DNA from: Curvibacter sp.
GTDB taxonomy: Bacteria; Pseudomonadota; Gammaproteobacteria; Burkholderiales; Burkholderiaceae_C
DNA: 55,586 nucleotides
Direction: 5' to 3'
Assembly: GCA_004293725.1 (NCBI GenBank)
Contig: REAW01000029.1
Coordinates: forward strand, 1-55,586
Position numbers and translations under genes: made by a program. A model generated the notes under the pieces. It ran no database searches. It was not told the DNA's origin and saw nothing but the letters and a program-made list of their open reading frames with translations. This document shows positions 8,054 to 15,622 of this stretch, in pieces. Each line of letters starts with the position of its first letter. The stretch's first letter is position 1.

Positions 8054-9028
8054 TCAATAGCGACTCTGCGAGAGTTCAGCGAACAAGTCGCTATAAATTT
8101 TGTAGCGATTCGCGCTGATTCCGTGGGAAACAGTGCCCTCTTTTGCCTTGAGTATTACCCCGCATCCGGGCTCATGAAGGTGGCTACAGTTGTAGAACTT
8201 GCATTCTTGGGCATGGGCCTTGATGTCTGGCATCAGACTGGCCAAGTGCATGGGCTCGATGTGGTTGAGGCCAAACTCTTGAAAACCAGGTGAGTCAATC
8301 ACTGCGGTGGTCCGAGCCGTGTCCACCCAATACAGGTTGGTGCTGGTGGTGGTGTGCTTGCCCGAGTTCAGCGCGGTAGAAATCTCGTTGGTCAGTACCC
8401 GTGCATTGGGGATCAAACGGTTGATCAGGGTGCTCTTGCCCGAGCCAGATGGCCCGAGCACCAGGGTAGTTTTGTCCTGCATCAAGGGCATGAGCGCGTC
8501 GAGCTCGGTGGCGCTGATGTCTTCTGCCTTGGGTTTGAGGGCAAGCGGGACCACCTGGTAGCCCATGTCGCGGTACACGCCCATGCGCTCCCAGGCGCGG
8601 GCGAACGGTTCGGCCAAATCGCTTTTGTTGAGCGCAATGATTGGGCGGATCTTTTCGGCCTCGGCGGCAATCAGCGCACGGCATAGTTGGCTTTCCGAAA
8701 ACTCGGGTTCGGCAGCAATCAGGATCAGTACCTGATCCAGGTTGGCGGCAAACGATTTTGTGCGAATTTCGTCTTGGCGGTAAAACAGGTTGCGGCGCGG
8801 CAGCACTTTTTCAATCGTGCCCTCATCCTGCGTGGCCTGCCACAACACTTGGTCACCCACCACGGTCTGGCTTTTTTTGCCACGGGGGTGACAAATCAGG
8901 CGGCGGCCATCGGGCGTTTCTACCCACACGTGGCGGCCGTGGCCTGCAACGACAATCCCGGGTTCCAGTTGGGGTGCAGCCACAACGGGCCTTAGGTTTG
9001 CAGCAGCGCGTCGACCAGCGCTGCGCAT
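8054..9028 (-). CDS. rsgA: Ribosome small-subunit-dependent GTPase A
   Basis: RsgA is a 30S maturation GTPase with circularly permuted motifs. The N-terminal OB-fold is followed by G4 NKSD (134-137), G1 GPSGSGKST (192-200), G3 DSPG (245-248) and a C-terminal zinc knuckle (C276, C281, nearby His, C289). As written (324 residues) the start overlaps phhB by 37 nt. A GTG at 8983, after the phhB stop and preceded by AAGG, is a plausible alternative. It is the last gene of an M48 peptidase-phhB-rsgA operon. Confidence 0.95.
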   Translation of the reverse strand: MRSAGRRAAANLRPVVAAPQLEPGIVVAGHGRHVWVETPDGRRLICHPRGKKSQTVVGDQVLWQATQDEGTIEKVLPRRNLFYRQDEIRTKSFAANLDQVLILIAAEPEFSESQLCRALIAAEAEKIRPIIALNKSDLAEPFARAWERMGVYRDMGYQVVPLALKPKAEDISATELDALMPLMQDKTTLVLGPSGSGKSTLINRLIPNARVLTNEISTALNSGKHTTTSTNLYWVDTARTTAVIDSPGFQEFGLNHIEPMHLASLMPDIKAHAQECKFYNCSHLHEPGCGVILKAKEGTVSHGISANRYKIYSDLFAELSQSRY

Positions 9029-9330
9029 TCAAAGTCGGAACGTGACACGCCATGTGCTTCATGGGTGTTGAAGCGCACGCTGCAGCTGCCGTAGGTCACC
9101 AGAAGCTCGGGGTGATGGTCCTGTTGCTCGGCAATAAAGGCCAGCGCGTTTACAAACGCCATGGTCTTGAGGAAGTTGTCAAAGCGGTAGGTCTTTTCGA
9201 TCGCCACATCAGCGCCATCGCCATGCAGTTTCCAGCCATCGACCTTGACCAGGTTTGCTATGATTTGTGTAGCTGTTAGCGCAGTACGGACGGGTTCTAG
9301 TGGCACTTTTTGTTCTATATCAAGGGTCAT
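8992..9330 (-). CDS. phhB: 4a-hydroxytetrahydrobiopterin dehydratase (pterin carbinolamine dehydratase)
   Basis: The 112-residue protein carries the PCD signature (YRFDNFLKTMAFVN, QQDHHPELLVTYGSC, NTHEAHGVSRSDF). It regenerates pterin cofactors for aromatic amino-acid hydroxylases; no such hydroxylase is in this window. Its start lies 1 nt after the M48 peptidase stop. Residues about 7-26 are encoded by a copy of the dispersed repeat (9254-9312), which here supplies the first part of the N-terminal region, including LTATQIIANL, where the family usually has a helix. Confidence 0.93.
   Translation of the reverse strand: MTLDIEQKVPLEPVRTALTATQIIANLVKVDGWKLHGDGADVAIEKTYRFDNFLKTMAFVNALAFIAEQQDHHPELLVTYGSCSVRFNTHEAHGVSRSDFECAALVDALLQT
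9254..9312 (-). repeat. Dispersed two-hairpin repeat, copy 2 (inside phhB)
   Basis: On the phhB coding strand the core TGCGCTAACAGCTAC...ATAGCAA matches the copy at 51848 at about 23 of 29 positions. The GTGCC-CTAG-CCCGT part corresponds to the first hairpin of the family. The copy is read as phhB codons. Confidence 0.68.
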
Positions 9331-9331
9331 A

Positions 9332-10621
9332 TCAGTTTCCTGCAGGGCTCAGCATGCGGCCCAAGCGTTCGGAGGCGGGTGGGTGCGAGTAGTAGAACCT
9401 CACGTACACCGGGTCGGGTGTGAGCGTAGAGGCGTTGTCCTTGTAGAGCTTGAGCAGCGCTGAGGACAGGTCGGCTCCGCTGGTGTGGGCTACTGCGTAG
9501 GCATCGGCTTCGAACTCGTGCTTGCGCGACAGCTGCGCAAACACGGGGCCGATAAAACTACCCAAGAGCGGCAGCACCATCATGAACAGCAATAGAGATA
9601 GGGCATCGTTGGCGCCAGTCATGTTGGGGATCACGCCCAAGCCGGTGTAGAACCAGACCTGCTGGCTGACCCAGCCCAGTAACGCAAAGCCGAGCAGGCT
9701 CAGGCCAAACAATGCCACCATGCGTTTGATGATGTGGCGGTGCTTGAAGTGGCCCAACTCATGCGCCAAAACAGCGTCTACTTCTGCTGGGTTCAACTGA
9801 GCCAGCAGGGTGTCATAAAACACCACACGTTTGGAGGCACCAAAGCCCGTGAAATAAGCATTGGCATGTGCGCTGCGTTTGCTGCCATCCATAACGTAGA
9901 AGCCGTTGGAGGTAAAGCCGCAGCGGGCCATCAGGGTCGAGACGCGTTCTTTGAGGGTGGCGTCCTCGAGTGGCTTGAACTGGTTGAACAGAGGTGCTAT
10001 CCAAGTGGGGTAGACCAGCAGCATCAGTATGTTGAAGCCCATCCACACGCCCCAGGTCCATATCCACCAGTAGGCACCGGTGGCACCCATCATCCATACC
10101 ACCAGGGCGGCAACAGGTAGGCCGATAGCGGCTCCCACCAGTGTGGATTTGACCAAGTCCTGAATCCAGAGCTTGGGCGTGGTTTTGTTGAAGCCAAAAC
10201 GTTGCTCTAATACAAAGGTGCGGTACAGCGTAAAGGGCAGATCCAGCGCCGAGCCAAGCACCATGAATGCAGCCAGCAAGGCGACTTGCTGCAGCACGCC
10301 AGGCTCCATCCACTGAAGCAGCGTCGCGTTGAGCCACGACAGTCCGCCTAGCAGCGTCCAGCCCAGCACCAACGCCGTTCCAAACGCCAGCTCCAAGAGG
10401 CCCAGGCGGCCCTGAGCGATGGTGTAGTCGGCGGCTTTGTGATGGGCGTCCAGTGTGATGTGGGTCTGAAATGCCGCCGGTACCGCATCACGGTGTGCAG
10501 CCACATGGCGCATTTGGCGCGTAGCCAGCCAGTATTTGAGAAGGACACTTGCCATCAAAGCCAGAGCGAAGGCGGCGGTCATCCATAGGGAATAGTTGGG
10601 AACAGGAGAAGCATCGGTCAT
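9332..10621 (-). CDS. M48-family zinc metallopeptidase, Ste24-like
   Basis: The 429-residue membrane protein has the zinc motif HELGH within AVLAHELGHFKHRH (about residues 286-290) and the downstream glutamate ligand in EFEADAYAV. Several transmembrane segments surround the catalytic domain, as in CAAX-type (Ste24) proteases. Bacterial members are usually linked to membrane-protein quality control; the substrate here is unknown. The ATG at 10621 is preferred over an upstream frame that runs into orn. It heads the operon with phhB and rsgA and is divergent from orn, with only 36 bp between starts. Confidence 0.92.
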   Translation of the reverse strand: MTDASPVPNYSLWMTAAFALALMASVLLKYWLATRQMRHVAAHRDAVPAAFQTHITLDAHHKAADYTIAQGRLGLLELAFGTALVLGWTLLGGLSWLNATLLQWMEPGVLQQVALLAAFMVLGSALDLPFTLYRTFVLEQRFGFNKTTPKLWIQDLVKSTLVGAAIGLPVAALVVWMMGATGAYWWIWTWGVWMGFNILMLLVYPTWIAPLFNQFKPLEDATLKERVSTLMARCGFTSNGFYVMDGSKRSAHANAYFTGFGASKRVVFYDTLLAQLNPAEVDAVLAHELGHFKHRHIIKRMVALFGLSLLGFALLGWVSQQVWFYTGLGVIPNMTGANDALSLLLFMMVLPLLGSFIGPVFAQLSRKHEFEADAYAVAHTSGADLSSALLKLYKDNASTLTPDPVYVRFYYSHPPASERLGRMLSPAGN

Positions 10622-10657
10622 GGCGCCAGAGTTTAGGCCATCGGCGACAATGTGGGC

Positions 10658-11239
10658 ATGGCTGAATCCAACACCCCTACACCTTCCGCACTGTCTAAAT
10701 CGGACAAAAACTTGGTCTGGCTTGATTGTGAAATGACCGGTCTTGAGCCCGAGGTAGACCGAATTATTGAGATTGCCGTCATCGTGACAGACCCTCACCT
10801 AGGCAACAGGGTCGAAGGTCCTGTGTTCGTGATTCACCAGACCAACGCACAACTGGACACCATGGACGCCTGGAACAAAGGTACCCATGGGAAAAGCGGC
10901 TTGATCGATAAGGTGAAAGCCTCCACCACCACCGAGGCCGAAGCAGAAGCCGCTTTAATCGCTTTTCTGAGCCAATACGTCCCGGCCAATGGCTCCCCTC
11001 TGTGTGGCAACAGCATTGGCCAGGACCGCCGCTTCCTCGTCAAGTACATGCCCAAGCTGGAAGCCTTCTTTCATTACCGTAATGTGGATGTTAGTACGCT
11101 CAAAGAGCTGGCCAAGCGCTGGAAGCCGGGTGTGGCTGAGTCATTCAAAAAGCAGCAGAAGCATACGGCGCTGGCCGATGTGCACGAGTCAATCGACGAA
11201 TTGGTGCATTACCGTACCCAGTTTTTAAAATTGGATTAG
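10658..11239 (+). CDS. orn: Oligoribonuclease
   Basis: Orn is a DEDDh 3'-5' exoribonuclease that degrades diribonucleotides, including pGpG. The 193-residue protein shows exo I ([11 protein letters not shown]23 and E25), exo II ([10 protein letters not shown]) and exo III ([11 protein letters not shown]). The start at 10658 is chosen because GACAAT ends 6 nt upstream and no Shine-Dalgarno is present; a GTG at 10652 is in frame. It stands alone, divergent from the M48 peptidase gene. Confidence 0.95.
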   Translation: MAESNTPTPSALSKSDKNLVWLDCEMTGLEPEVDRIIEIAVIVTDPHLGNRVEGPVFVIHQTNAQLDTMDAWNKGTHGKSGLIDKVKASTTTEAEAEAALIAFLSQYVPANGSPLCGNSIGQDRRFLVKYMPKLEAFFHYRNVDVSTLKELAKRWKPGVAESFKKQQKHTALADVHESIDELVHYRTQFLKLD

Positions 11240-11468
11240 GTAGAAACCCGAATTCGTGCCATAATCGCAGGCTTCGCTGGTAACGCATATTGCGGCTAGC
11301 GAGTTTTGTACATCTCCCTTCATTCACCGGGCTCGCTTTTCCAAGCGATATACGCCCCCAGCACTGAGACCCCACGGCGGGGCAGAGCAGGTTCCGTTTG
11401 ATGGTTGATGTTTTTTAACCATTGACGGAGCAGTCGCACAACCTGCGGCGCTCGCGTGTGAGAAAAAT
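11240..11468 (+). promoter_or_regulatory. Long leader of the DEAD-box helicase gene
   Basis: This 229-bp gap holds CATAAT (11260-11265) as a possible -10 box, a CCCC-ACGG-CGGGG hairpin near 11372-11384, and ATGGTT/AACCAT (11401-11422) around a T-run. A leader of about 200 nt is common for RNA-helicase genes under cold or autogenous control. That role is inference. Confidence 0.4.
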
Positions 11469-13403
11469 ATGACTGACGCTTTTGAAGTGACAGGCGAATT
11501 CGCGCCTGCCGAAAACATTTCCATGCCTTCCAACACCGTGGAGTCCCTGGGCGAAACCGCCGAGCTGGACGCTGCTGATGCTGTGGAAACCGTCGAGGCC
11601 CCCAACGGCTTCGTCGAGTTGGGCCTGGCCCCTGAGCTGGTGCAAGCCTGTAAAGATCTGGGCTATACCCAGCCTACCGTGGTGCAAAACAAGGCCATTC
11701 CTTTGGCCATGGGCTCGGGTGCAACGAAAAACCAGGCCGCCAAGTTCATCGACTTGATGGTTTCCAGCCAAACTGGCAGTGGCAAAACTGCGGCCTTCCT
11801 GTTGCCCGTGTTGCACACCCTGCTGACCCAAATGGCTCAAGCCGAAGCCGACGAACGCGCCGAATTTGAGCGTCTGTCTGCTGAAGCCCTGGCCAAGGGT
11901 GAGCCCGCTCCCAAGCGTGCCAAGCGCAAGGACCCTACCAATGTCCGCAACTTCAAGGCTCCCACGCCGGGCGCTTTGATTGTGTGCCCCACCCGTGAAC
12001 TGGCCCAGCAAGTGGCGCATGACGCGATTGACCTTGTGCAACACTGCCGTGGTCTGCGCGTGGCCAACATCGTAGGCGGCATGCCATACCAGTTGCAAAT
12101 CGCCAAGCTGCAAAACGCGAACTTGGTGGTTGCCACACCTGGCCGCCTGTTGGACCTGCAACGCTCCATGCAAATCAAACTGGATCAAGTTCAGTTCCTA
12201 GTGGTGGACGAAGCTGACCGTATGTTGGACTTGGGCTTCTCCGATGACCTGGCTGAAATCAACCAGCTGACCATTGGCCGCAAGCAAACCATGATGTTCA
12301 GCGCGACATTCGCACCCCGCATCCAGCAGCTCGCTGCCCGTGTGATGCGCGAGCCTCAGCGTGTGACCATCGACAACCCGCAAGAAAAACACGTCAACAT
12401 CAAGCAAGTGCTGCACTGGGCCGACAACGCCCAGCACAAGCGCAAGCTGCTGGACCACTGGTTGCGCGACACCGGAATTAACCAGGCAATTGTGTTTGCC
12501 AGCACCCAAATTGAATGCGATGGCTTGGCCAACGATCTGCAACAAGATGGCTTCGACGCTGTGGCATTGCACGGCGCATTGAGCCAAGGTCTGCGCAACC
12601 GCCGCCTGATGGCGTTGCGCCAAGGTCAGGTGCAAATCCTGGTGGCGACTGATGTGGCAGCCCGTGGTATCGACGTACCCACCATCACCCACGTGTTCAA
12701 CTTTGGCTTGCCTATGAAGGCCGAGGACTACACCCACCGCATTGGGCGCACCGGCCGCGCAGGGCGCGATGGCCTTGCCATTACCTTTGCTGAAATGCGC
12801 GACCGTCGCAAGATTTTCGACATCGAAGCCTATACACGCCAGCCCATCAAGGCTGAAACGATTCCCGGCCTGGAGCCCCAGCAACGCGCCCCTGAATCAC
12901 GTCCCGCATTTGCTGGTCGCGGTAATGGTGGCGGATTCGGCGGCGACCGTGACCGCAAGTTCAGCAATGGTCCCCGTGAAGGTGGCTTCGGTGGCAACCG
13001 CGGCAATGGCGGCGGCTTCGGCGGACGCCCACCTGCCGGTGGCCCCCGTGGCTTCGGTGAAAACTCCCGTGACTTCGGCGGCGCAGCCAAAGAAGGCTTC
13101 AGCTATGAGCGCAAGGGTGGTTTTAACGACCGTTTTGCCGGACAAGGCGCCCCCCGCGGTGATGCACGTCCTCCCCGTGGCGACTTCCAGCCTCGCGGTG
13201 ACTTCCATGCTCCACGTGGCGATTTCGGAGCCCCTCGCGGTGATTTTGGGGCTCCCCGTGGTGACTTCGGTGCACCGCGCGGCGACTTTGCGGCCCGCAA
13301 GCCTGCCTTTGGCAAGCCCACCGGCTTTGCCAAGCCTGGCAACGGCGGCAAGGTGTTTGTGCCCCGTGACGCAAAAAAGCGTCCCGCTCGCAACACGGAC
13401 TAA
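11469..13403 (+). CDS. DEAD-box ATP-dependent RNA helicase with RGD/G-rich tail
   Basis: The 644-residue protein has an acidic N-terminal extension, a Q motif, Walker A SSQTGSGKT (about 99-107), PTRELAQQ, DEAD (about 246), SAT, and ARGID...HRIGRTGRAGR (about 423). An insertion rich in charged residues follows Walker A (about 120-160). The tail beyond residue 470 is rich in Gly, Arg and Phe and carries tandem APRGDF units encoded by a 21-bp repeat. It is RhlE-like. Roles in ribosome assembly or RNA decay are typical of the family. A strong terminator follows. Confidence 0.93.
   Translation: MTDAFEVTGEFAPAENISMPSNTVESLGETAELDAADAVETVEAPNGFVELGLAPELVQACKDLGYTQPTVVQNKAIPLAMGSGATKNQAAKFIDLMVSSQTGSGKTAAFLLPVLHTLLTQMAQAEADERAEFERLSAEALAKGEPAPKRAKRKDPTNVRNFKAPTPGALIVCPTRELAQQVAHDAIDLVQHCRGLRVANIVGGMPYQLQIAKLQNANLVVATPGRLLDLQRSMQIKLDQVQFLVVDEADRMLDLGFSDDLAEINQLTIGRKQTMMFSATFAPRIQQLAARVMREPQRVTIDNPQEKHVNIKQVLHWADNAQHKRKLLDHWLRDTGINQAIVFASTQIECDGLANDLQQDGFDAVALHGALSQGLRNRRLMALRQGQVQILVATDVAARGIDVPTITHVFNFGLPMKAEDYTHRIGRTGRAGRDGLAITFAEMRDRRKIFDIEAYTRQPIKAETIPGLEPQQRAPESRPAFAGRGNGGGFGGDRDRKFSNGPREGGFGGNRGNGGGFGGRPPAGGPRGFGENSRDFGGAAKEGFSYERKGGFNDRFAGQGAPRGDARPPRGDFQPRGDFHAPRGDFGAPRGDFGAPRGDFGAPRGDFAARKPAFGKPTGFAKPGNGGKVFVPRDAKKRPARNTD
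13150..13295 (+). repeat. 21-bp tandem repeat encoding GAPRGDF units
   Basis: Near-identical 21-bp units encode PRGDFGA repeats, with synonymous differences, in the helicase tail. The number of units may vary between strains through slippage or recombination. Confidence 0.8.
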
Positions 13404-13424
13404 TCTGCCCCGGTTAGCCCAGTC

Positions 13425-13452
13425 AAAAAGGCCTCGCAAGAGGCCTTTTTTT
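13425..13452. terminator. Bidirectional terminator between helicase and dehydrogenase genes
   Basis: AAAAAGGCCTC (13425-13435), a GCAA loop, and GAGGCCTTTTTTT (13440-13452). Both sides carry T-runs on the strand read out, so it can serve both convergent genes. Confidence 0.92.
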
Positions 13453-13474
13453 CGTCTGAGCGCGGTGTGATGTT

Positions 13475-14344
13475 TCAGGCCATGCCGTTGCGGCTGGCCA
13501 ATTCCACAAACAGGCCTGCGTGGTCCAGATCGGCCAGGCCGTGGTCGATGCCCTGTGCATACAGTTGCTCAAACAGGGCCGTAATGGGTGCGTCAAATCC
13601 CACTTCATGGGCCGTGGCCAACGCGTTACGCAGGTCCTTGATTTGTACCGTCATGCGTGCCCGTGGCGCAAAGTCACGGTCCACCATGCGCTGGCCGTGC
13701 ACCTGCAAAATGCGGCTGTCGGCAAAGCCTCCCGTGATGGCCTCTTTCACCTTGCCCATGTCGGCACCGCCACGTTCACACAGCAGCAGGGCCTCGGCCA
13801 CCACACCAATAGTGGCGCCCACAATCATCTGGTTGGCCAGCTTGGTCAGTTGCCCGGAGCCAATCGGCCCCACATGGGTAGGGCGGCCAAACACTTTGAG
13901 TACAGGCACGGCGCGGTCAAAGTTGCTGGCCTTGCCGCCAACCATGATGGCCAACGTACCTTGTTCCGCCCCCATGGTCCCGCCTGACACAGGTGCGTCC
14001 AAGTAGTCCACGCCCAGTTCGCTCAGGCGCGCGGCATGGTCCCTGGCTTCTATCGGTTTGATGGAGGACATGTCCACAACCAAGGTGCCAGGCACCATGC
14101 TGGCTGCCGCGCCTTGTTCGAACAGCACTCGGCCGACGACGTCACCGTTGTCCAGCATCAGTATTACCACTTCGGCCCCCTTGGCGGCTTGCCCAGGACT
14201 CGTGTGTACGGTTGCTCCTAGTGGTGCCAATTGCTCGGCTTTGTGCCGAGTGCGGTTCCAAACGTGGACCGAATGCCCGGCTTCGCACAGGCGGCGGCCC
14301 ATGGGCAGGCCCATGAGACCAATGCCTAGTAGTGCAATTTTCAT
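13475..14344 (-). CDS. NAD(P)-dependent beta-hydroxyacid dehydrogenase
   Basis: The 289-residue protein belongs to the 3-hydroxyisobutyrate/tartronate-semialdehyde reductase family. It shows the Rossmann motif LLGIGLMGLPMG at the N-terminus, the substrate motif DAPVSGGTMGAEQGTL, and the catalytic lysine in LTKLANQM. Length fits the family. The exact substrate (3-hydroxyisobutyrate, 2-hydroxy-3-oxopropionate or gamma-hydroxybutyrate) cannot be told. No pathway partners are adjacent. Confidence 0.9.
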   Translation of the reverse strand: MKIALLGIGLMGLPMGRRLCEAGHSVHVWNRTRHKAEQLAPLGATVHTSPGQAAKGAEVVILMLDNGDVVGRVLFEQGAAASMVPGTLVVDMSSIKPIEARDHAARLSELGVDYLDAPVSGGTMGAEQGTLAIMVGGKASNFDRAVPVLKVFGRPTHVGPIGSGQLTKLANQMIVGATIGVVAEALLLCERGGADMGKVKEAITGGFADSRILQVHGQRMVDRDFAPRARMTVQIKDLRNALATAHEVGFDAPITALFEQLYAQGIDHGLADLDHAGLFVELASRNGMA

Positions 14345-14412
14345 GGTGACTCTGGTACTCCTGCGCTGAAGAATAGCGTCACATGCGGCAAGGCGTATGT
14401 CTTTGATGCGTC

Positions 14413-14440
14413 AAAGGCTGTCGCAACGCTGACAGCCTTT
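14413..14440 (-). terminator. Hairpin after guaC
   Basis: A perfect 10-bp stem (AAAGGCTGTC with GACAGCCTTT) lies 12 nt past the guaC stop. Only three T residues follow on the minus strand, so termination efficiency is uncertain. Confidence 0.5.
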
Positions 14441-14451
14441 ACACGTGTTGC

Positions 14452-15429
14452 CTACATCAACAAGTGTTCACCCGCGTTGTCACCGCCCAAGGTCACGTAG
14501 TTCACCTTGCGGATGTCCATCAGTTTCTTGCCACCGGCGTAGCTGATGGAGCTTTGCACATCCTGCTCCATCTCAATCAGCGTGTCGGCCAACTTGCCTT
14601 TGATGGGCTCCAGAATACGCTTGCCTTCCACGTGCTTGTACTCGCCCTTGTTGAAGTCGCTGGCCGAGCCGTAGTACTCCTTGAACAGCGTGCCGTCCAC
14701 TTCCACGGTCTTGCCGGGTGACTCTTCGTGGCCTGCAAACAGCGAGCCGATCATGACCATGCTCGCGCCAAAGCGAATGCTCTTGGCAATGTCGCCATGG
14801 CTGCGAATACCACCATCGGCGATGATGGGCTTGGTGGCCACACGGGCGCACCATTTCAGCGCGCTGAGCTGCCAGCCACCGGTCCCAAAGCCGGTCTTGA
14901 GCTTGGTAATGCACACCTTGCCCGGTCCCACGCCGACCTTGGTCGCATCGGCACCCCAGTTCTCCAAATCGATCACCGCTTCCGGCGTCGCCACATTGCC
15001 CGCGATCACAAAGCTGCCTGGCAGGTTTTTCTTCAGGTAAATGATCATGTCGCGCACACTGTCGGCATGGCCGTGGGCGATGTCGATGGTGATGTACTCC
15101 GGCGTAACGCCCAGGGCAACGAGCTGGTCTACGGTTGCGTAGTCGGGTTTTTTCACGCCCAGTGAGATAGACGCAAACAAGCCCTTGGCATGCATGGCCT
15201 GGGTGAACTGGACGTTGTCCAGGTCAAAGCGGTGCATTACGTAGAAGTAGCCGTTGCGGGCCAACCATTCGCAGATGGACTCGTCCACCACGGTCTTCAT
15301 ATTGGCGGGTACGGCCGGAATACGGAATTTGCGGTTGCCCAGTTCGACGCTGGCATCACATTCTGAACGGCTCTCCACCCGGCATTTGCGGGGCAGCAAG
15401 AGGATGTTGTCGTAGTCAAAAATTTCCAT
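14452..15429 (-). CDS. guaC: GMP reductase
   Basis: The 325-residue enzyme converts GMP to IMP with NADPH for purine salvage. It is an IMPDH-fold barrel starting [16 protein letters not shown]. The catalytic cysteine lies in [15 protein letters not shown] (about residue 174), followed by [20 protein letters not shown]. The lack of a CBS-domain insertion and the short length separate it from GuaB. An intrinsic terminator lies in its leader about 70 bp upstream, suggesting conditional expression. Confidence 0.94.
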   Translation of the reverse strand: MEIFDYDNILLLPRKCRVESRSECDASVELGNRKFRIPAVPANMKTVVDESICEWLARNGYFYVMHRFDLDNVQFTQAMHAKGLFASISLGVKKPDYATVDQLVALGVTPEYITIDIAHGHADSVRDMIIYLKKNLPGSFVIAGNVATPEAVIDLENWGADATKVGVGPGKVCITKLKTGFGTGGWQLSALKWCARVATKPIIADGGIRSHGDIAKSIRFGASMVMIGSLFAGHEESPGKTVEVDGTLFKEYYGSASDFNKGEYKHVEGKRILEPIKGKLADTLIEMEQDVQSSISYAGGKKLMDIRKVNYVTLGGDNAGEHLLM

Positions 15430-15484
15430 GGTCCAAGCTCCAATCCAAAGTTTTTCAGGTTCAAAAACACTGGGCGCTTGGAAC

Positions 15485-15540
15485 GGACCCGGCCATAAAA
15501 AAACCGGGTCCCAATTGCTTGGGCCCGGTGCGCGATTCTA
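15485..15540 (-). promoter_or_regulatory. Terminator hairpin in the guaC leader, with alternative pairing
   Basis: Read on the minus strand, an 11-bp stem with one bulge (15529-15519 with 15514-15503, GCAA loop) is followed by a run of T residues (15502-15497). The second arm can instead pair perfectly over 8 bp with GGACCCGG at 15485-15492. TAGAAT at 15540-15535 is a possible -10 box. No minus-strand gene ends here, so the terminator can only act on the guaC transcript. Confidence 0.65.
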
Positions 15541-15610
15541 GGCGGGTTGGAAGTGGGGTGGTATATGGTTTTTAACATGTCCCCCCAACAAGTGGTGCAC
15601 GGCGTCTTTC

Positions 15611-15616
15611 TACAAT
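15611..15616 (+). promoter_or_regulatory. -10 box for a leaderless uvrD transcript
   Basis: TACAAT ends exactly 6 nt upstream of the uvrD ATG, and no Shine-Dalgarno is present. No clear -35 was found. Confidence 0.5.
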
Positions 15617-15622
15617 CGGGGC

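Noticed and set aside
8085..8135. Segment in rsgA resembling the dispersed repeat
   Set aside because: It shares a few short words (GCTAT, TAGCGATTCGCGC) with the family, but the alignment is gapped and the codons match the conserved end of RsgA, so chance similarity is more likely.
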